This document shows positions 1 to 9,176 of a DNA stretch of 64,000 nt, in pieces. Both the position numbers and the translations under genes were made by a program. This DNA is from Chersky-840 sp050011815. Its GTDB lineage: Bacteria > Actinomycetota > Acidimicrobiia > Acidimicrobiales > UBA8190. The number at the start of each line of letters is the position of its first letter. Position 1 is the first letter of the stretch. The notes beneath the pieces were generated by a model, which worked only from the letters and a program-made list of their open reading frames with translations, was not told the origin of the DNA and did not search any database. The stretch lies in assembly GCA_050011815.1 (NCBI GenBank), contig JBEKIJ010000011.1, positions 62,001-126,000 on the forward strand, in the 5' to 3' direction.

Positions 1-348
1 AAACCTGGCGAAGACGGACATGACGAGCCTGTCCTCCACCAAGGACCGTCAACCCGTGAAGGCACGCTGCACAACGTCTGCGCGGTCCCGATATTCGCTG
101 GAATACCCTTGGCCGGCCTGGCCAGCGCAGTCGCCGCCACACGGTGCAGGGAATACCGCTGGGCGTGCTACTCCGCAGTATCGAGTTTTTCGATGGTGGG
201 CAGCTTCGTGCTGATGGGTCGGGCATTCGGCGGCGTGCCACGCTTCGTCGGGAAGGGTGGGATCTTCCAGCGCATCTCCATCGCATCCGGATTCGGATGG
301 CTTACCGCCTTGTCGCTTCGTGCCCTGTTATCGCTACCTCGTCCTTAG
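1..348 (+). CDS. DUF998-like membrane protein, C-terminal part (5' end outside window)
   Basis: The reading frame is open from base 1 and ends at TAG 346-348, so only the last 115 residues are present. The translation contains the segments GTLHN, a hydrophobic AVPIFAGIPLAGLAS, a YSAVSS turn, then GGIFQRISIASGFGWLT before a final helix. From memory this order (LHD-like motif, small-residue helix, GLFQR, GWxWL) is the C-terminal half of DUF998 multi-pass membrane proteins, whose function is unknown. The missing N-terminal half should hold the first helices. No symbol is justified. Confidence 0.6.
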   Translation, partial: KPGEDGHDEPVLHQGPSTREGTLHNVCAVPIFAGIPLAGLASAVAATRCREYRWACYSAVSSFSMVGSFVLMGRAFGGVPRFVGKGGIFQRISIASGFGWLTALSLRALLSLPRP

Positions 349-492
349 ACCTCTTGGGCCGACCGGAATCGGAGCTACCCCCCGCCTTTCGTTAGTGGCG
401 CTTTTGGCTCAGGCTCCCGTTTGGAACCGCTCGTCTGCCGTCAGTGTGGTTCTGGCCGACGGTGATCGCACTGAGTCACGGGCATGCGATGC

Positions 493-1329
493 TCAGCTTG
501 GGGTCGGGACTCGCCGGTACAAGGCCTGGCCTGTCCCGGAGCTGACCAGGCGACCGTCGGGAGTCCACAGCCGACCCGTCCAGCCCAACATCCCGGCGGC
601 GGAAATGGGGGCGAAACCGTCGGCCAATAGCCATGGTTCCTCCGATGCCGGGTGGTGGAAGGCGACGTAGAGGTCGAGGCTCGGGGCGATGAAGCCATGT
701 GGCTCGCGCCACGCGTGGCGTGGGGAGGCGGCCGGCCAGCTCTGGACGTCGACGAGGATGGCCGATCGGCAGGCGTCCACCCACGGATCGTCGAACACGG
801 CCACCGGTCGGAAGCGGCACCAGGCCTTCCACTGCGGTGGCAGGGACTCGGCGGGCGGCCATTCCGACCGGAACGCCACTGGGCGCATATCGAAGTTGTC
901 CCAGAATCTGTAGACCGACTTGCGCTCGGGCGCCAGGTCCTCCATGGAGGACAGCTCGTCAGGGGGCGGCACGGCCGGAGGTTCAGTGTCGTCGTGCTCG
1001 AGTCCTTCGACCACACCCACCGACCAGACCGTCGCCTCGAGGATCTGGCGGTCGCCCTGGGTGATCGTCACCCGTTGCGACAGGGCCGTTCTCGCCGACC
1101 GAAGCGTGCTCACCTGCACATCGATGGGTTCGAAGGCAGCGACGTTCAAGTAGTGGCAAAAGAGTGAGGCGGGTCGATCGAAACGGCTCTCCTGCCCTGC
1201 CGCCCGGAGGGCGAAAGAAGCGACATACCCGCCCATGGGCCCCCAGATCTCCCAGTCCCTACTGAGAACCGCCCGGTAGCGCCCATCGCCCAGGGCTTCC
1301 ACCGCCGTGTCTGTCGCCAGATCTCCCAT
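493..1329 (-). CDS. Acyl-CoA thioesterase-like protein (TesB/double hotdog)
   Basis: A 278-residue protein that looks like an actinobacterial thioesterase-family (TesB-like, double hotdog) protein. The N-terminal half has the pattern of the first hotdog, with RYRAVLSRDWEIWGPMGGY and later QVSTLRSARTALSQRVTITQ; the C-terminal half ends with a second hotdog strand pattern (SLDLYVAFHHP, WTGRLWTPDGRLVSSGTGQ). Such proteins hydrolyse acyl-CoA thioesters, but the substrate cannot be read from sequence. A second, diverged member of the same type lies at 32363-33250. It is divergent from the glycosyltransferase at 1506 and probably unrelated to that locus. Confidence 0.7.
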   Translation of the reverse strand: MGDLATDTAVEALGDGRYRAVLSRDWEIWGPMGGYVASFALRAAGQESRFDRPASLFCHYLNVAAFEPIDVQVSTLRSARTALSQRVTITQGDRQILEATVWSVGVVEGLEHDDTEPPAVPPPDELSSMEDLAPERKSVYRFWDNFDMRPVAFRSEWPPAESLPPQWKAWCRFRPVAVFDDPWVDACRSAILVDVQSWPAASPRHAWREPHGFIAPSLDLYVAFHHPASEEPWLLADGFAPISAAGMLGWTGRLWTPDGRLVSSGTGQALYRRVPTPS

Positions 1330-1505
1330 CCCAGAAAGCTAACTGACGAGATCGCCCGCATCAGGCGCCAGCAACCGTCGTCGACCTGTCAGCCGCCACC
1401 GCCAGTCAGGACTGCGCAGACGATGTGACTTGCGCATTTTCGGCGGTGGTCTTCGAGGGGTCGGGGCCTCGTACATTGCAGGGCTGCGGTAGGATTGTCG
1501 TTTCG

Positions 1506-2720
1506 ATGCGCGTCCTGATGCTCTCGCAGTTTTACCCTCCGGTGACGGGCGGCCAGGAGCGACACGTCCGAGATCTCGCCCAGGCCTTGGCGACCAGGGG
1601 CCACGAGGTGGAGGTGGCCACGATCGCCACCGGCGGCGATGACGGCACGACGCTCGACGGAGAGGTGGCGGTTCACAGGCTCCGCACCACGGCCCAGCGC
1701 ATGCCGCGTCTCTATACCGAGTCCGGTCGTCCCCATGCGCTGCCGATCGCCGACCCCGAGCTGCGGGCCGGGATCGGTCGGTTACTGACCGGGCGACGCT
1801 TCGATGTGGCGCACGCCCATGACTGGATCGTCAATTCGCTGCTGGGACCGGCTCGTCGTACTCACACGCCGGTGCTCCTGACCCAGCACGACTACAGCCA
1901 CGTCTGTGCCACCAAACGCATGATGCGGGGGGACTTCGTGTGTCCCGGGCCGGCGCCGGTCGCCTGCGTGCGGTGCGCCTCGGCGCAATACGGGCCCGTG
2001 GTCGGTCCCGGGGTTGTGCTCGCCAACGTCGCCGGTCGCCGGGCCCGCCGGGCGAAGGTGGCCACGTTCATCCCCGTCAGTGCGACGGTGGCGGCGCGCA
2101 CATCGCTGGTGGGGGGTTCTGACCACTACGAGGTGATCCCCAACTTCGTGCCCGACGCCATCCTCGTCGACCCCGCCTCACTCGACGACGGCCAATGCGG
2201 CGGTCCGATCCTGTTCGTGGGGGACGTGACCAGGGATAAGGGAGTGGACGTCCTGTTCGACGCTTACCGGCGGTTGTCGAACTCGTCCCGGCTCGTCCTC
2301 GTCGGGAGGCTGTTGCCCGACGCGCCGGTGGAGCGCCCGTCGGGCGTCGAGGTTCTCGGCCTCACCCCTCCCGGCGAGGTGCTCACCCACATGCGCAGGG
2401 CCGGGATGGTCGTGGTCCCGTCGATCGTGCTCGACGCCTGTCCCACCGTGGTGCTCGAAGCCATGGCCGCGGGGCGTCCCGTCGTCGCCTCGTCGAGCGG
2501 GGGGATCACGGATCTCGTCGAGGATGGTGAGACGGGGATCCTCGTTCCTCCCGGCGATGCCGTTGCCCTGGCGAGGGCGATGGAATCCCTGATCGACGAT
2601 CCGGCGATGGCCCGGACCATGGGTCGCAAAGGGCTCGAGCGGGTCCGCCTGTTCACGGCGTCCGCCGTCGCGGCGCGGGTCGAGGGCCTGTACCGACAGG
2701 TGGCGCCGACGTCGGGCTGA
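1506..2720 (+). CDS. Glycosyltransferase family 4
   Basis: A 404-residue GT-B retaining glycosyltransferase. The N-terminus MRVLMLSQFYPPVTGGQERH is the classical GT4 start with the glycine-rich acceptor-side loop. The C-terminal sugar-nucleotide domain has GDVTRDKGVD and the D-x7-E element LDACPTVVLEA (usually E-x7-E; the Asp is a conservative change), followed by GRPVVASSSGG. The ATG at 1506 is preferred over longer in-frame starts because it gives the canonical Rossmann beta strand at once. It is the first gene of the polysaccharide locus. It probably adds one sugar to a lipid-linked or nascent extracellular glycan; donor and acceptor are unknown. Confidence 0.88.
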   Translation: MRVLMLSQFYPPVTGGQERHVRDLAQALATRGHEVEVATIATGGDDGTTLDGEVAVHRLRTTAQRMPRLYTESGRPHALPIADPELRAGIGRLLTGRRFDVAHAHDWIVNSLLGPARRTHTPVLLTQHDYSHVCATKRMMRGDFVCPGPAPVACVRCASAQYGPVVGPGVVLANVAGRRARRAKVATFIPVSATVAARTSLVGGSDHYEVIPNFVPDAILVDPASLDDGQCGGPILFVGDVTRDKGVDVLFDAYRRLSNSSRLVLVGRLLPDAPVERPSGVEVLGLTPPGEVLTHMRRAGMVVVPSIVLDACPTVVLEAMAAGRPVVASSSGGITDLVEDGETGILVPPGDAVALARAMESLIDDPAMARTMGRKGLERVRLFTASAVAARVEGLYRQVAPTSG

Positions 2721-3137
2721 CGCGGCGGGCACCCCGTCACGGCGAAGACTGTCCGTGAGGCCCGGGAGCCCCCCTGACACCATCCTCCAGCCCCAGGCAT
2801 CGGAACGGTGACCTGGGACTGATCCCTGTTTCCGAAGAAATTACCACCCTGCGCGCGACTTCGTCACATTTGGTGATGTCGATTCTGAGGCCCTCTTTAT
2901 ACGGTTGGCATTGCCAACGAATCGATGGTCCGCGCCAGGTCATCTGGTTCCCAGGCACACCGTTTTTCGGTGGGGGGGTTGGTAGGTGAGCGGCGGTGAG
3001 GCCATGTGGAGGCCAGGATGGCGGAGGGACCTGTCCCGTCTCGAGACCGGGGACACGGGAACGAGCATTCGGCACCGACGCGCGAGCGATTCTAAGGTGC
3101 GCGTCGCAGACGGAATGAAGGTCGTGCTCGAGGCGAG
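2721..3137. promoter_or_regulatory. Intergenic region with a 15-bp palindrome
   Basis: A 417-base gap without a recognisable gene. It contains a perfect palindrome GTTGGCA-T-TGCCAAC at 2904-2918, a few bases after an AT-rich TTTATA stretch (2896-2901) that could be part of a promoter for the GT2 gene at 3138. The right half, GCATTGCCAAC, recurs just before the cupin-like gene (13995-14005). A regulator site is inferred, not shown. Confidence 0.35.
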
Positions 3138-4028
3138 GTGGCGCTCGAGATGACGCGCGATCCGCATTTCGGCCACGTGTCCAGCGCCTCGATCCACCCG
3201 GTGCGGCCCCTGCACGACGTCGGAGAACAGGCCGAGGCGATACCTCTGCCCGGCTTCCGGAATGTGGTGTCGGACACCAATGGGTCGGCACCGGCCCGGT
3301 CTCCGGCTCAGCCCACGGTGAGCCTGGTGATCCCAGCCAAGAACGAAGCGCGCAACCTGGCGACGGTGTTGGGTCACGTCCCACCGCGGGTGGGAGAGGT
3401 CATCCTTGTCGACGGTAATTCGACCGATGTCACGAAGATCATGGCCGTATCGTGTCGACCCGACATCCGCATCGTCTCGCAGGACGAGCAGGGCAAGGGC
3501 CACGCACTTCGTGCCGGTTTTGCGGCCGCTCGCGGCGACATCATCGTGGCCATGGATGCCGACGGCAGCATGGCCCCATCGGAGATCCCCAACTTCGTCT
3601 ATTTCCTCGAGCACGGGTTCGACTTCGTGAAGGGATCCCGGTTCATCGGGGGAGGCGGCTCGCTCGACCTCACGGCCGTGAGACGCATGGGCAACCGCGC
3701 CCTGTTGGCGGTGGCCAACACGCTGTATCGAACCACCTTCACCGACCTTTGCTATGGATACTTCGCCTTCTACCGGAAGTACCTGAACCATCTCGACCTC
3801 ATGTCATCGGGCTTCGAGATCGAGACGGAATTGACGATTCGAGCGGTGAGGGCCGGGCTTCGCATCGCCGAGATACCGAGCATGGAGATGCCCCGCCGGC
3901 ACGGGCAATCAAGCCTTCGCAGCTTCCCCGACGGGGCCCGGGTCCTGCGTACCCTCATGCGCGAGAGGAGCTCGGTCGCCCCGCACCGTGACCAACGGCC
4001 GCCAACCCCGGGTTCTCATGACCGTTGA
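3138..4028 (+). CDS. Glycosyltransferase family 2 (dolichol-phosphate mannose synthase-like)
   Basis: A 296-residue GT-A fold enzyme. The GT2 domain begins around residue 55 (VSLVIPAKNEARNLATVL), with the nucleotide-binding DGNSTD and the metal-binding DADGS, then a conserved FVKGSRF. The acceptor side contains GFEIETE and RHGQSS, as in polyprenyl-phosphate sugar synthases and DPM1-like proteins. No transmembrane segment is seen, so it is probably a peripheral cytoplasmic enzyme making a lipid-linked sugar. About 55 residues precede the domain; the start may be GTG 3138 or ATG 3150. It is followed by the large membrane protein at 4172. Confidence 0.85.
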   Translation: MALEMTRDPHFGHVSSASIHPVRPLHDVGEQAEAIPLPGFRNVVSDTNGSAPARSPAQPTVSLVIPAKNEARNLATVLGHVPPRVGEVILVDGNSTDVTKIMAVSCRPDIRIVSQDEQGKGHALRAGFAAARGDIIVAMDADGSMAPSEIPNFVYFLEHGFDFVKGSRFIGGGGSLDLTAVRRMGNRALLAVANTLYRTTFTDLCYGYFAFYRKYLNHLDLMSSGFEIETELTIRAVRAGLRIAEIPSMEMPRRHGQSSLRSFPDGARVLRTLMRERSSVAPHRDQRPPTPGSHDR

Positions 4029-4171
4029 GCGATCGGAAGGGATGGGGTCCCGACAGCATGTCGTCCCCGGGCCTCGGCGCCTGGGGCGTCGTCAGGGAGG
4101 CCACCCTCGGCTGATCGACGACATTCCGGGGAGACGACCTTGAGGTTCGGCGCTCGGGGCTCCCGTGTCGC

Positions 4172-6853
4172 GTGGCTCGCGTCAGCTCCGCTCCCGGGCC
4201 GATGTTGACGCTCACCCGGCGCCAGGACGCCGCCGTCGCATCGCGTCTGCTCGATCAACCCGAGACCGAGCCACCGACGACGCCGACTCCGGCGCCATCG
4301 TCGCGCCTTGGAACCGTATTCGTGTTCGCCGGGGCCGGCCTCTTCGTCACAGGGCTCGGCGACGCCCTGGCCCGGAGCGGGCATCAGTCGCCGGCGCTGC
4401 CGATGTTCTTCGCCGGGCTCATCGCCGTCTTCGTGCCGTGCGCTTGGCGGCTCACGAGCGGCGCCGCGGCCCGGCGAGAGCGAGTGGCGGTGTCGTTGGT
4501 CCTGGGTGTCGGGATGTTGCTGTCGTACTACATCCGCAGCCCCCTGATCTTCGACTGGTTCGACGAGCTGATCCACGGCGTGACCTTGAACAGCTTGCTC
4601 GACAACCGGACGCTGCTGGTGCACAACAGCATCCTGCCGGTGAGCCCCTATTACCCGGGGCTGGAGCTCGTGACCATCGCCGTCAAGTGGATGACCGGGT
4701 TGCCCGTGGCGCTCGCCGAGCTGGTCGTCGTGTTGGTCACTCGGGTGGTGCTCGTCCTGTGTGTGTTCCTCGTCGTCGAACGGGTGTGCGGATCGGCGCG
4801 TGCCGGGGGGATCGGCGTGCTCGTCTATGCGGCCAGCCCGACCTTCTACACCTTTGCCTCGTGGGACTACGGACCTGTCGCCCTGGCTTTGGCGGTGGCG
4901 GCCATTCACTTCCTGTTGTCGTCGATCGACGAGCGGTCGCCGCGGGCGAAGGCCACTCTGGGTCTCGATGCCCTGAGATCGCCGGCGCCGACGAGCCGAA
5001 GGGGGGCACCTCATTCCCGCCGGGACTTCTGGTTGGCCATCGCCAGCATCACCGCACTGGTGGCGACACATCATCTGACGGCGTGGCTCACCGCCGCCCT
5101 CCTCGTGGCCTGGGCGATAGGCCTGCGAATCGTCGGTCGCCGTGATCACGCCCGCGTGATCGGCTCTGCCGCCGCCACGAACGTCGTGCTCGTCGGTGGT
5201 TGGAGCGCCTTTGTGGGGAGCCACCTCGTCTCGTATCTGTCACCACTCCTGGGAGAGGCCACGACCGGTTTCGCATCCCTGGTGGGGCAGCTGCATGGCA
5301 ACCGGAAGCTGTTCCAGACCTCCTCGAGCCAGGGGGGTTCCGCACCCTGGGAGATCGTGGTCATGGTGGCCGCAGTCGTCTGTTTCTGTCTGATGCTGTG
5401 CCCGTCGGTGCTGGCCGCCATCCGCAAGCGCACGGTCGGTGGGGGTGCTCTTCGATACCTCCCGGTGGTGGTCGCGGCCGGCTATCCCTTCGCCATGCTG
5501 GCCAGCCTCTCGTCGGGGAGCTCCGAGGTGGGGGAACGGACCACTACGTTCTTCTTCTTCGGCATGGCCATCGTCATCGGCGGCTGGCTCGCCACCCGAA
5601 TCGCCTCGAAACGGGGGTTGCTCGAAACGGTCGGGACGGTCTTGGTCGCCACCGTGTGCCTCCTGGGGGGCATGATCTTCGGCTCCGGACCTGCCTCCAC
5701 CTATGTGCCGGGTCCGTACCTGGTGGGAGCGAACCAGCGTTCCGTCGGTGCACCGTCGTTGGCGGTGGCGCAATGGGTCTCGACGCACCTGCCCGCCGGT
5801 GTGAACGTCGCCGCGGACCGGCAGAACGGAGCACTGCTGGCCGATATCGGTCACATCAACATGGTCACGGGCATCAGTGGCCTCGTCGACGCCAGCCCAC
5901 TGTTCTTCAGTGGCCAATTCGACAGCAACGAACTGAGCCTCATTCGCAAGGACCACATCGACTACATCGTCATGGACCGCCGGCTGGCCTCGTCCCTGCC
6001 CCTCTTCGGGACCTACCTCTCCCAGGGCGAAGCCAAGGCCGGCACTCGGCTGACGATCGCCGAGCTGACCAAGTTCGACTCCGTGCCGGGCGTCAGCCTC
6101 GTCTACGACAACGGCCCCATCCAGGTCTACGACCTGTCCACGCTGCTCGGTCCGGTGACCACGGCCAGGACGACGGACATCAACTATGGCGCAGCGCCCG
6201 AGGCCACGAACTGGGCGGTCCTTTCGGCGGTGCTCGGGACCGGGGCGATTCTCATCTTGCTGCGCTTTCGCCGGCGCCGGCGCGCCGTGGGGGTCACCGA
6301 AGGCGGGGTTCTCACCGCCGTCATGATGGCGGCCCTTCTCGGGTTCGTGTTCTCCGCGGTGTTCATCCCCCAGCACGTGTCCCCGACCGTTCTCGGCCTG
6401 AGTGGCCTCGGCCTCGTCGTGGCGGTGGCGTTGGTGCTCGCCGCCAAAGAGACGTGGAGCCGCCGTTCGGTCTCGGATGATCACCAGGCCAGGGGCGCCG
6501 CAAGGTCTGGTCCCGTGGTCACCATGGCGAGATACGGCATCGCCGTGGGGATCGTCTTGACCGGCCTGGGGCTGCTGGTGGCGACGACCACGGCCACGCG
6601 GGAGTGGCAGCCGGTGCCCGCCCTGTCCCTGTCGACGTCGGCATCGGGGGCGCTCGTCGCCGACGTGGATCTGGGTTCGCAAGCCCCCACCAGTGCCCGA
6701 CTCGTGATCCCGACTCCCAGCGGCGTCCCCGTTGTCCGTGTGCTGCCGAGGAACGTCTCGGTCCAGCACGTCGTGCTTCCGCCGTGGATCCGCCAGGGAG
6801 ACCAGAAGGTGTTCCTGGTCACGCCGGGCTGGACCCGGGAGGTCTCGAGCTGA
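4172..6853 (+). CDS. Large polytopic membrane protein, GT-C-like, unknown function
   Basis: An 893-residue protein with about a dozen hydrophobic segments in its first 490 residues, a soluble extracytoplasmic-looking block (about 490-660, containing HLPAGVNVAADRQNGALLADI and a Tyr-rich end), then further hydrophobic segments to about 830 and a short soluble tail. An acidic pair in an early loop (FDWFDELIHG) resembles the catalytic loop of GT-C glycosyltransferases, which use lipid-phosphate sugars; that would fit the GT2 gene just upstream. No family is confidently recognised. Start GTG 4172 or ATG 4202. The next gene begins 7 bases after the stop, suggesting one transcript. Confidence 0.6.
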   Translation: MARVSSAPGPMLTLTRRQDAAVASRLLDQPETEPPTTPTPAPSSRLGTVFVFAGAGLFVTGLGDALARSGHQSPALPMFFAGLIAVFVPCAWRLTSGAAARRERVAVSLVLGVGMLLSYYIRSPLIFDWFDELIHGVTLNSLLDNRTLLVHNSILPVSPYYPGLELVTIAVKWMTGLPVALAELVVVLVTRVVLVLCVFLVVERVCGSARAGGIGVLVYAASPTFYTFASWDYGPVALALAVAAIHFLLSSIDERSPRAKATLGLDALRSPAPTSRRGAPHSRRDFWLAIASITALVATHHLTAWLTAALLVAWAIGLRIVGRRDHARVIGSAAATNVVLVGGWSAFVGSHLVSYLSPLLGEATTGFASLVGQLHGNRKLFQTSSSQGGSAPWEIVVMVAAVVCFCLMLCPSVLAAIRKRTVGGGALRYLPVVVAAGYPFAMLASLSSGSSEVGERTTTFFFFGMAIVIGGWLATRIASKRGLLETVGTVLVATVCLLGGMIFGSGPASTYVPGPYLVGANQRSVGAPSLAVAQWVSTHLPAGVNVAADRQNGALLADIGHINMVTGISGLVDASPLFFSGQFDSNELSLIRKDHIDYIVMDRRLASSLPLFGTYLSQGEAKAGTRLTIAELTKFDSVPGVSLVYDNGPIQVYDLSTLLGPVTTARTTDINYGAAPEATNWAVLSAVLGTGAILILLRFRRRRRAVGVTEGGVLTAVMMAALLGFVFSAVFIPQHVSPTVLGLSGLGLVVAVALVLAAKETWSRRSVSDDHQARGAARSGPVVTMARYGIAVGIVLTGLGLLVATTTATREWQPVPALSLSTSASGALVADVDLGSQAPTSARLVIPTPSGVPVVRVLPRNVSVQHVVLPPWIRQGDQKVFLVTPGWTREVSS

Positions 6854-6860
6854 TGTCGCG

Positions 6861-7838
6861 ATGACCCAGGCACCGCTCGAATTCCGATCCCCACTCGCCG
6901 ACAGGCCCACCGTCACCGTGGTGGTGTGTGCCTACACGGAGCTTCGCTGGGACCTTCTGGTCCAGGCGGTGGAGTCGGTGCGTGCCCAGAATCTCCAACC
7001 TGACCAGTGTGTCGTCGTCGTCGACCACAACGACCTCCTCTTGCGGCGCGCCCGCGCCTCGCTGCCCGACGATGTCGAGGTGGTCGCCAACGGTGCGACT
7101 CGGGGGCTGTCCGGCGCGCGTAATACCGGAATCGCGCACAGCACGGGCGAGATCGTGGCGTTCTTGGACGATGACGCCGCCGCCGACCCGGGGTGGCTCG
7201 ACGCGCTGCTCGGGCACTACGAGGTCGCCACTGTGGTCGGTGTGGGGGGCATAGCCGAGGCGGTGTGGCCCGAACGGGGCCGCCCTCGGTGGTTCCCCCC
7301 CGAGTTCGACTGGGTGGTGGGCTGCAGCTACGTGGGTCTTCCCGAGGCGGTTTCCCCGGTGCGGAACCCCATCGGGTGCTCGATGTCATTGCGCCGGTCG
7401 TTGTTCGCCGTCGTGGGCGGATTCGACACCGCCATGGGTCGGGTGGGTGCGGTGCCTCTGGGGTGTGAGGAGACCGAGCTGGCCGTGCGGGCCCGGCGAA
7501 AGATGACGGGGGTCGAGTTCCTGCACGTGCCCCACGCCCTGGTGCGCCATCATGTCGCACCCGAGCGGGCCCGAGTCGGTTACTTCCTGCGACGGTGCTA
7601 CTCCGAGGGACTCTCCAAGGGTGCGCTGTCGAAGCGTGCCGGCGCTCATGATGCCCTTTCCTCCGAGCGCGCCTATGTCTCTCGAACGCTGCCGCGGGCG
7701 GTGGCGAGAGGCCTGGCCGAGGGCGGCCGCGGCGACCACATGGGATTTGCCCGTGCCGCCATGGTCGTGGCCGGGCTGGTGGCGACGGCCATGGGCTACG
7801 CCATGACCACGAAGGGACATAAATGGCGCGAGGACTAG
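6861..7838 (+). CDS. Glycosyltransferase family 2 with C-terminal membrane segment
   Basis: A 325-residue GT-A enzyme. It starts at ATG 6861, 7 bases after the preceding stop; longer in-frame starts would lie inside that gene. The GT2 signature is complete: VTVVVCAYTELRW, the RGLSGARNTGI acceptor loop, and the metal-binding FLDDDAAAD, followed by GCEETELAVRA, which supplies the probable catalytic acidic residues. The last 40 residues contain a hydrophobic stretch (AAMVVAGLVATAMGYAM) that may anchor it to the membrane. It resembles the rhamnosyl- or galactosyltransferase type of GT2 in exopolysaccharide loci, but the sugar is not predictable. Confidence 0.85.
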   Translation: MTQAPLEFRSPLADRPTVTVVVCAYTELRWDLLVQAVESVRAQNLQPDQCVVVVDHNDLLLRRARASLPDDVEVVANGATRGLSGARNTGIAHSTGEIVAFLDDDAAADPGWLDALLGHYEVATVVGVGGIAEAVWPERGRPRWFPPEFDWVVGCSYVGLPEAVSPVRNPIGCSMSLRRSLFAVVGGFDTAMGRVGAVPLGCEETELAVRARRKMTGVEFLHVPHALVRHHVAPERARVGYFLRRCYSEGLSKGALSKRAGAHDALSSERAYVSRTLPRAVARGLAEGGRGDHMGFARAAMVVAGLVATAMGYAMTTKGHKWRED

Positions 7839-8008
7839 CATGTGGCCCGAGGACGGGGGGTGCGATCGAATCGTCCTCGGGGGGCGCGTGGGGTCACTGA
7901 GGCTCCTGGATCGTGCGGTCAGAGGATCGTCCGGTCCACCTGTCGTGGCCATGCGTTTGTCGCTGGCACGACCCGTGTTCGTCTTGCAGCCACCCGGAGC
8001 GGAGGACC

Positions 8009-9148
8009 ATGGCCTCGGGCGACGTGACTAGGCATCAGTCGGCGGTCCCCCGACTCGGTGGGCCGCGGCTCCATCGGCGGCCGGCGCACGCTCAGAGGTC
8101 CAGATTCCGGCGGGGGGGAGCCGCGTCCTCCTCGGGGGTCCGTGGCGGAGAGGTCCCGGCCCGAGCATCGGCCCTGCGCCCTCCCCGACCGGGTCCGCGC
8201 CATCGTCGCCCGAGCCAGCGGTCCCACACCACGACCGGGATCTTGTTCGTGGTGCTCGCCGGTGCCATCGCCGTCGTGGTGGTGGTGGCCACGGGGTCGC
8301 CGATCGCACGGGAGAAGGTCGTCGACATCGCCGCCCGCACCACGAGTTCGATGGCCCCACCTCCGGGCTTCACCCACAGGGTCTTCGAGGACGCCTTTCC
8401 CGGGGGGGAGCTCAATCGACGGAAATGGCACACCTACATCACCAGCAGATCTGCCCATGGGCACCCGTGGAACCCCAACGGTTCGGGGGGCAGCGGCGCT
8501 GTGCCGGGGGGGTTCAACGCCGCGTATTTCCAGAAACACCAAGTCGCCGTGGCCAACGGGCTGACGCTGACGGCCTTACATCAGTCGACCCGTTCGGGGA
8601 TTCCATGGACATCGGGAGTCGTCTCGACATACGGCAAGTTCCAGTTCGACGGAGGGTACGTCCAGATCAAGGCCAAGGTCCCGGTCGGCGACGGTCTGTG
8701 GCCCGGGTTCTGGATGTTGCCGGGTCCGGGGGGGAAGCACGGTGACGACTTCGAGCTCGACATCTTCGAGGGCGACTACACGGGAAACGAAGTCAACCCC
8801 ATTGACAACTACGCGTGGAACCTGCACACGCCGTCCGGGGCCCAGTTCGGCGGGCTGACCAGTACCGGGGTCGATCTGGGTGCGGGGTATCACATCTATG
8901 GAATCGACTGGGTCCCGGGCCAGTCGATCACGTGGTACCTCGACGGCAAGCCGGTCGGGATGCTGACGAGCGCGCAGGCACCGATTCCCGACGAACCGAT
9001 GGAGCTCATCTTGGACCTCGATGTGGCGAGCCCCACCACGGCAGGGTGGCACACCGTCTACGACGCCACGACGCCGAGCCCCGCGGTCTTGGACGTGGCC
9101 GAGGTGCAGGTCTACCGCGCTCGCTCCGACAGTCAGGCGGCCGGGTAG
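8009..9148 (+). CDS. Membrane-anchored glycoside hydrolase family 16 (endo-beta-glucanase-like)
   Basis: A 379-residue protein: a basic cytoplasmic N-terminus (about 70 residues), one transmembrane helix (TTTGILFVVLAGAIAVVVVVA), then a GH16 beta-jelly-roll domain outside the membrane. The catalytic E-x-D-x-x-E motif is intact as ELDIFE, with flanking GLWPGFWMLPGPGG and the typical YGIDWVPGQSITWYLDGK. GH16 enzymes cleave beta-1,3/1,4 glucans or galactans. In a polysaccharide cluster the usual role is processing or chain-length control of the exported polymer (compare ExoK). ATG 8009 is chosen as the first start giving a sensible topology. Confidence 0.85.
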   Translation: MASGDVTRHQSAVPRLGGPRLHRRPAHAQRSRFRRGGAASSSGVRGGEVPARASALRPPRPGPRHRRPSQRSHTTTGILFVVLAGAIAVVVVVATGSPIAREKVVDIAARTTSSMAPPPGFTHRVFEDAFPGGELNRRKWHTYITSRSAHGHPWNPNGSGGSGAVPGGFNAAYFQKHQVAVANGLTLTALHQSTRSGIPWTSGVVSTYGKFQFDGGYVQIKAKVPVGDGLWPGFWMLPGPGGKHGDDFELDIFEGDYTGNEVNPIDNYAWNLHTPSGAQFGGLTSTGVDLGAGYHIYGIDWVPGQSITWYLDGKPVGMLTSAQAPIPDEPMELILDLDVASPTTAGWHTVYDATTPSPAVLDVAEVQVYRARSDSQAAG

Positions 9149-9176
9149 AGGGGAGCGAGCGTCGGTGTGGCGCCCC

